Shown piece by piece: positions 60,158 through 64,000 of a stretch of DNA of 64,000 nt (within the stretch, counting starts at the first letter, position 1; each line of letters starts with the position of its first letter). The stretch covers positions 1,105,701 to 1,169,700 of the forward strand of contig CBDDLR010000002.1 of NCBI GenBank assembly GCA_965230765.1, given 5' to 3'. The position numbers were made by a program, and so were the translations under genes. The notes beneath the pieces are model-generated. The model was not told the origin of the DNA, searched no databases, and was given only the letters and a program-made list of their open reading frames with translations. The stretch is from Sunxiuqinia sp965230765 (GTDB lineage Bacteria > Bacteroidota > Bacteroidia > Bacteroidales > Prolixibacteraceae).

Positions 60158-60871
60158 ATGAAGAATTTTAAAATCACTTTCCTTTGCTTAACACTTATTC
60201 TTGGTGTTTTATTTAGTTGTAGTAAAGATGATGAACCTATTGATGAAAACATTGATACTGTAACCGATATTGATGGTAATGTCTATAATACAGTTACAAT
60301 TGGTTCACAAACTTGGATGGTTGAAAACCTCCATGTAACCCATTACAATGATGGAACACCCATCCAGTTAATAACCGATGCTGATGAATGGGTAGAACTA
60401 CCAAGACCAGCCTATTGTTGGTACGATAATGATTCGTCAAAATATTCAGTTCCTTATGGTGCTTTATATAACTGGTACGCTGTAAATACTGGCAAACTAT
60501 GTCCTTCAGGGTGGCACGTACCATCAAAGGAAGAATGGCAAACTCTTGTAGATTTTATTGGAGGCACTTCGGAAGCAGGGGGAAAGTTAAAAGAAATTGG
60601 TTTTGACCATTGGGAGACCCCAAACGAAGGGGCGACAAATGCTTATGGGTTTTATGCATTGCCTGGTGGAAACCGTTCTTATTCTAATGGTCAATATAAT
60701 CAACTTGGAGAGACAGGTGACTGGTGGACAAGCACCACAAGGTCAGGGATGACTGATATATATGGAGATAATGTTTCAGAATTATTCACAGTCTATTATG
60801 AATTACCATTTGTAGATTTCCAACAGGAAAGTAAAAGGTGGGGGTTCTCTGTTCGCTGCATAAAGGATTAA
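60158..60871 (+). CDS. FISUMP-domain lipoprotein
   Basis: This 237-residue lipoprotein has the signal LILGVLFSCSKD. It has the Fibrobacter succinogenes major paralogous domain: VTDIDGNVYNTVTIGSQTWM, LYNWYAVNTGKLCPSGWHVP, WWTSTTRSGM and the terminal WGFSVRCIKD. The domain has a C-type-lectin-like look and is thought to be a surface ligand-binding module. The ATG at 60158 is preferred over a GTG at 60137. A long structured element lies just before it. Confidence 0.85.
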   Translation: MKNFKITFLCLTLILGVLFSCSKDDEPIDENIDTVTDIDGNVYNTVTIGSQTWMVENLHVTHYNDGTPIQLITDADEWVELPRPAYCWYDNDSSKYSVPYGALYNWYAVNTGKLCPSGWHVPSKEEWQTLVDFIGGTSEAGGKLKEIGFDHWETPNEGATNAYGFYALPGGNRSYSNGQYNQLGETGDWWTSTTRSGMTDIYGDNVSELFTVYYELPFVDFQQESKRWGFSVRCIKD

Positions 60872-60883
60872 TTCTTTTTGGAT

Positions 60884-61066
60884 ATGAAAAAACTAAAATT
60901 ACCATCCTTAATATTGATATCCGTTTTACTAACTGGTTGTAGTGATATTGCAGACGCAATAGGCGCATTACTTACTCTATTTTATGTTGGGCTTAAATGG
61001 ATTTTAATAATTGCAGTAGTTATGCTAATCATAGGATTGATTGGTGCAATGGTAAATAAAAAATGA
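60884..61066 (+). CDS. Small lipoprotein with C-terminal membrane helix
   Basis: This predicts 60 residues. The N-terminus MKKLKLPSLILISVLLTGC is a lipoprotein signal, and a second hydrophobic stretch (LKWILIIAVVMLIIGLIGAM) follows. It starts 12 bp after the FISUMP gene, so the two are probably co-transcribed. Small entry-exclusion-type or lysis-type lipoproteins look like this, but no family is recognised. Confidence 0.55.
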   Translation: MKKLKLPSLILISVLLTGCSDIADAIGALLTLFYVGLKWILIIAVVMLIIGLIGAMVNKK

Positions 61067-61158
61067 CATTGCGATAATTATTTGAAACACATCAAAAAAG
61101 GGAGAACGCTATAATTAGCTTCTCCCCTTTTGTTAAACCAGAAATTCTCTCATTCATA

Positions 61159-61368
61159 TTATCTCGTGTGGCAATCTGGGCAACAATGAGCGCATCCATC
61201 AACATTGCTATAATACTTCTTTGCCTCAGCTATAGCACCCTTGCAGTCTGAGTGCCACCCTAAGCTTAATCTGTTATAGGTCTCAGGTAAATAATTGCAT
61301 GTGTCTACGTTATGGACTTCATGCTCTCCGGTTGGTTGGGCATTTTTGTTTACGCAATAATTTGGCAT
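61159..61368 (-). CDS. Small Cys/His-rich protein (island-associated family)
   Basis: This 69-residue protein has seven cysteines and several histidines: MPNYCVNKNAQPTGEHEVHN, then LSLGWHSDCKGAIAEAK and DGCAHCCPDCHTR. The pattern suggests one or two zinc sites. Proteins of this type recur in genomic islands of many phyla; their function is not known to me. It is the only minus-strand gene in the element and is not coupled to a neighbour. Confidence 0.65.
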   Translation of the reverse strand: MPNYCVNKNAQPTGEHEVHNVDTCNYLPETYNRLSLGWHSDCKGAIAEAKKYYSNVDGCAHCCPDCHTR

Positions 61369-61619
61369 AACTAATAATTTAAAGATTAATGATTGAGGTG
61401 TTTTTTAATATCAATCAACAAGTTACGAACATATATTCGCTAATCATACAAATTTTTCAAATATTTCACTCAATATTCATTTTGAAGGTAATGTTTAGAA
61501 ATTTATTGTCTAAATATTATGTAATTGTATCTGTGATTGTTCAAAACATTGATTAATTTAGTGATGAGTAAATTTTTAACCACTCACACTCTTAATTTTT
61601 AACAATATATTCTAGAAGA

Positions 61620-62861
61620 ATGAGAAGAAAATATCCACGAGAACAAGAAAATTTAATAAAGGTAACTGAAACAAAAGAAATTTATAAATATTGCGATGAA
61701 GATGGGTTTCCCGTTCTGTCAACAAAAGAAGTTTTTAAAAAGAGAAATAGATTTATCTTATATCCTTATTCAGTAAATTCAACAACTGGATTGGTTTCTA
61801 CAAAGAGATTAAAGTCTATAGAATTTAGAGGTTGGGAAAAACTCGAAGATATTCCAAAGGATTTTAGAACAACTGGAAGATACGGAATATCATCTCAGAG
61901 GATGAGACTTTTATATTCATTTTTGTACCCAAGATTAAAAGAGTTTGAGAAACTAGTTATTGGAATAAATATTAAAACTCGTTTTACTCCAAAGACTTTA
62001 TTTTTTAATTGGGCTGATCTAGAGCCAATATTGCGAAAGATTGGTAACGAAAAAAGGTGGTATGATAGAACCAGAAAACTAATGATCAATAATGAATTAA
62101 CTAGTTTTACGACAAAGTTTAGGAAAGAGAAGATTCTACTAAACGCTGGACAATTAGATGGTTTCTTGAAAAAGTTTGATTCATTTGAAAAAGTAACAAG
62201 AGCAGATGTTGATTCACTCAATACAGTTATGGAAACAGCCCCTCCAAGTAAGATTTCCGTAACTTCAAATTTTATAAGGACAAGAGATAAAATCAATAAG
62301 GTTTTTATTGAAGATATTATTAAGAATTTTGAACATCTCATGACCTCTAAGGTAGATAATGAAAAACAATGGCAAAGGTTCTTTGGAGATAATTCTTGGA
62401 TTTTTAATCACTTGTTTCCTTTTGAGGTAATCCTCAATGATAAAGAAGCTTATGTTGGAGGAAAAACAATGAAGAATGAAGATGGAAGAGTGGTTGATTT
62501 CTTATTTGAAAATAGTTTTCAAGACAACTTTGCACTTTTAGAGATTAAAACTCATAAAAAGGAACTTCTAAAAAAAAGCCCATACAGAAAGCCTGCTGTT
62601 TTTTCATATTCAGATGACCTGTCAGGTGGAATTAGTCAGTGTCTTGATCAAAAAGATGTTTTTATAAAGGAATTTGGGAATAAAGAAAAAATATTAGACC
62701 CCAAAGCCATTTTGGTTATTGGAAGAAAAAATGAGTTATCTGAACATCAAGCAAATTGTTTTGAACTATTACGGTCAAATCAAAAGAATGTAGATATCCT
62801 AACATTTGATGAGCTGTTAGATAAGCTAAAAGGTCTGCTTAAGGTTGTGGTAAGTGACTAG
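61620..62861 (+). CDS. Shedu-type anti-phage nuclease (SduA-like)
   Basis: This 413-residue protein has a C-terminal DUF4263 domain, the defining domain of Shedu. DNEKQWQRFFGDNSWIFNHL starts it, followed by the PD-(D/E)XK core GRVVDFLFENSF and FALLEIKTHKKELL (Asp, then Glu-x-Lys), then GGISQCLDQKDVFIKEFG. The N-terminal 230 residues (IEFRGWEKLEDIPKDFRTTG) are a variable sensor-like region. Shedu proteins are single-gene anti-phage systems that nick or cut DNA. A membrane HerA-like ATPase gene follows by 47 bp, an arrangement worth testing. Confidence 0.85.
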   Translation: MRRKYPREQENLIKVTETKEIYKYCDEDGFPVLSTKEVFKKRNRFILYPYSVNSTTGLVSTKRLKSIEFRGWEKLEDIPKDFRTTGRYGISSQRMRLLYSFLYPRLKEFEKLVIGINIKTRFTPKTLFFNWADLEPILRKIGNEKRWYDRTRKLMINNELTSFTTKFRKEKILLNAGQLDGFLKKFDSFEKVTRADVDSLNTVMETAPPSKISVTSNFIRTRDKINKVFIEDIIKNFEHLMTSKVDNEKQWQRFFGDNSWIFNHLFPFEVILNDKEAYVGGKTMKNEDGRVVDFLFENSFQDNFALLEIKTHKKELLKKSPYRKPAVFSYSDDLSGGISQCLDQKDVFIKEFGNKEKILDPKAILVIGRKNELSEHQANCFELLRSNQKNVDILTFDELLDKLKGLLKVVVSD

Positions 62862-62908
62862 TCATTCAAACCAAATACTATTTAATATCCATCATCAACA
62901 ATACCTCA

Positions 62909-64000
62909 ATGAAGAAGTTTTTAAAAAGTAAGTTTTTCATTTTTTTCATATTAATCCTAATCACATTACTAATATCAAAATGGTTAACAGGAAGTTTAAT
63001 TCCCTCCACAGATGAAAAAAATCTATGGTTTTATTCTGGGATTCTTATGATACTAATATCTTCTTTTTTCATTGAGGAATATTATACTTCACCTAGAAAT
63101 ATTTTAGCAAACCTTCTTCCGTTAATTGTTATTTTCATATCAGTTAAACACATATTCTCCAATAATGAGCACATGTGGTTATGGATTGTGGGATTATGCT
63201 ATATATTTTTGTTGGTTCTGGTTTCAGTTATGTCAATAATGATTGATGATAAGGATAGAAGTTCTAATGACATTAAGAATACTATCGCTGAGCATTCAAA
63301 AAATCTGGCTATTACTTTTGGTAAAGGGAAAATTGTTTTTTCTGCTATGTTTTTATATTTCTTACTTGCCTTCTATAAAATAAATGATATTAAAGTTCTA
63401 TCTCTTATGGTTTTTTGGTGGTTCATTGTTGTGACTGAACCACATAAACTTGCCCAAAGGATACATATTAAGAAGAAATATTCAGACGATGCAATTGGAA
63501 GAATAATTAGTGTACAATCAAAGAAAATATTTCTAGTAAAACTTTTTAATGATAGTTTAAATACAAAGACCTATGATTTAGTACGTTTTAAATATTCTGT
63601 GCAAGATAATGACACTACGGTTTGTTACGGTTTTATATTAGATACTTTTTTGCTAGAAGATCAAAAATGGGTAAAGGTACTCTTAGTCAAGCAAGAAGTT
63701 GATGAAACTCTTAAAAAAGGAATTGAAAGAAATATAATATATAAAATCAACAAAGAAGAAGAGGTTAAATCTATTATAAATCGATTTGTTGGAGTTGTGA
63801 TAAAGGGATCTGAGATAGGAAAGATATTTTTTGAGTGTTATAATTCAAGTGAAATTTCCGAAGGAGATTTAATCGAAGTCCAGATTAACTCTAAGATTGT
63901 TTACTATCAGATAATTGAAGGATTAACAGTCGAGGAAAAGATCGAGAATAAAAATGAGACAGGATTCATTACAGGAGAAGCTGTACAGTTAGGCACGTGG
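62909..64000 (+). CDS. Membrane-anchored HerA-like ATPase, N-terminal part (cut by window edge)
   Basis: The frame is open for 364 codons to the window end. The first 190 residues hold about six membrane helices (FFIFFILILITLLI, LWFYSGILMILISSFF, LWIVGLCYIFLLVLVSV, VFSAMFLYFLLAFY). Then comes a HAS-barrel-like part with AIGRIISVQSKKIFLVKL, IINRFVGVVIKGSEIGKIFF, VYYQIIEGLTVEEK and GFITGEAVQLGTW, which precede the ATPase core in HerA/DUF87 proteins. The Walker motifs would lie beyond the edge, so the call is provisional. It starts 47 bp after the Shedu gene on the same strand. Confidence 0.55.
   Translation, partial: MKKFLKSKFFIFFILILITLLISKWLTGSLIPSTDEKNLWFYSGILMILISSFFIEEYYTSPRNILANLLPLIVIFISVKHIFSNNEHMWLWIVGLCYIFLLVLVSVMSIMIDDKDRSSNDIKNTIAEHSKNLAITFGKGKIVFSAMFLYFLLAFYKINDIKVLSLMVFWWFIVVTEPHKLAQRIHIKKKYSDDAIGRIISVQSKKIFLVKLFNDSLNTKTYDLVRFKYSVQDNDTTVCYGFILDTFLLEDQKWVKVLLVKQEVDETLKKGIERNIIYKINKEEEVKSIINRFVGVVIKGSEIGKIFFECYNSSEISEGDLIEVQINSKIVYYQIIEGLTVEEKIENKNETGFITGEAVQLGTW

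Noticed and set aside
60158..60871. FISUMP gene as a diversity-generating retroelement target
   Set aside because: The C-type-lectin-like end invites the idea, but no reverse transcriptase or template repeat is visible in the window.

Overview
The window is chromosomal DNA of a Bacteroidota bacterium, most likely an anaerobic or facultative member near Marinilabiliales/Prolixibacteraceae. Several things point there: promoters of the TTTG-N18/19-TAnnTTTG type, lipoprotein signals of Bacteroidota style, an ECF sigma/FecR pair with a DUF4974-like tail, a fused FeoA-FeoB, a curli-type csg locus, paired DUF3857 proteins and a complete six-gene Rnf complex. The taxonomic placement is inference.

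Region 1 (1-8460) is accessory DNA. It holds the 3' end of an IS481-like transposase, then a same-strand run of single or paired genes: a wHTH-like protein plus a membrane protein, a lipoprotein, a thioredoxin-like lipoprotein, an endonuclease/exonuclease/phosphatase protein and an alpha/beta hydrolase. The genes are separated by structured, partly palindromic intergenic DNA that resembles integron attC sites. A complete 1.66-kb IS with an 8-bp target duplication follows. A perfect 77-bp direct repeat and a diverged 48-bp repeat lie in this region.

Region 2 (8461-33240) is mostly core genome. It contains a DUF4380-like lipoprotein, a LolD-like ATPase with cobalamin adenosyltransferase, a DUF2795 protein, an RsmI-like methyltransferase and a PhnP-like hydrolase. 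Two DUF3857/transglutaminase-like proteins, an ECF sigma factor with its FecR anti-sigma, and the rseC-rnfBCDGEA operon follow. Next is a tightly coupled trio: an HD-domain Pycsar-type membrane effector, a phosphoesterase fused to an outer-membrane barrel, and a histidine phosphatase. A SASA esterase and recG close the region.

Region 3 (33240-51740) holds tRNA-Lys with a decayed neighbour, sulfate uptake and activation genes (SLC13, cysD, cysN with a degenerate APS-kinase tail), and a seven-gene curli-like operon with two very large CsgA-like subunits. It also holds feoAB with its Cys-rich partner, a thiamine-binding-like protein, and tRNA-Arg. The tRNA-Arg gene is preceded by a duplicated 5' half and a GIY-YIG endonuclease gene.

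Region 4 (51740-64000) looks like an AT-rich integrated element next to tRNA-Arg. It starts with a tyrosine recombinase broken by two frameshifts. It then carries an Mrr-like nuclease, a PLD/zinc-ribbon protein, a ParB-like DGQHR protein, an HTH protein behind iteron-like repeats, a long structured-RNA-like hairpin before a FISUMP lipoprotein, a Shedu nuclease, and a membrane-anchored HerA-like ATPase cut by the window edge. It reads as a defence island.

The strongest leads are the tRNA-Arg/GIY-YIG duplication, the palindromes interrupting two tRNA fragments, the HD-Pycsar/phosphoesterase/phosphatase operon, and the Shedu plus membrane HerA-like pair.
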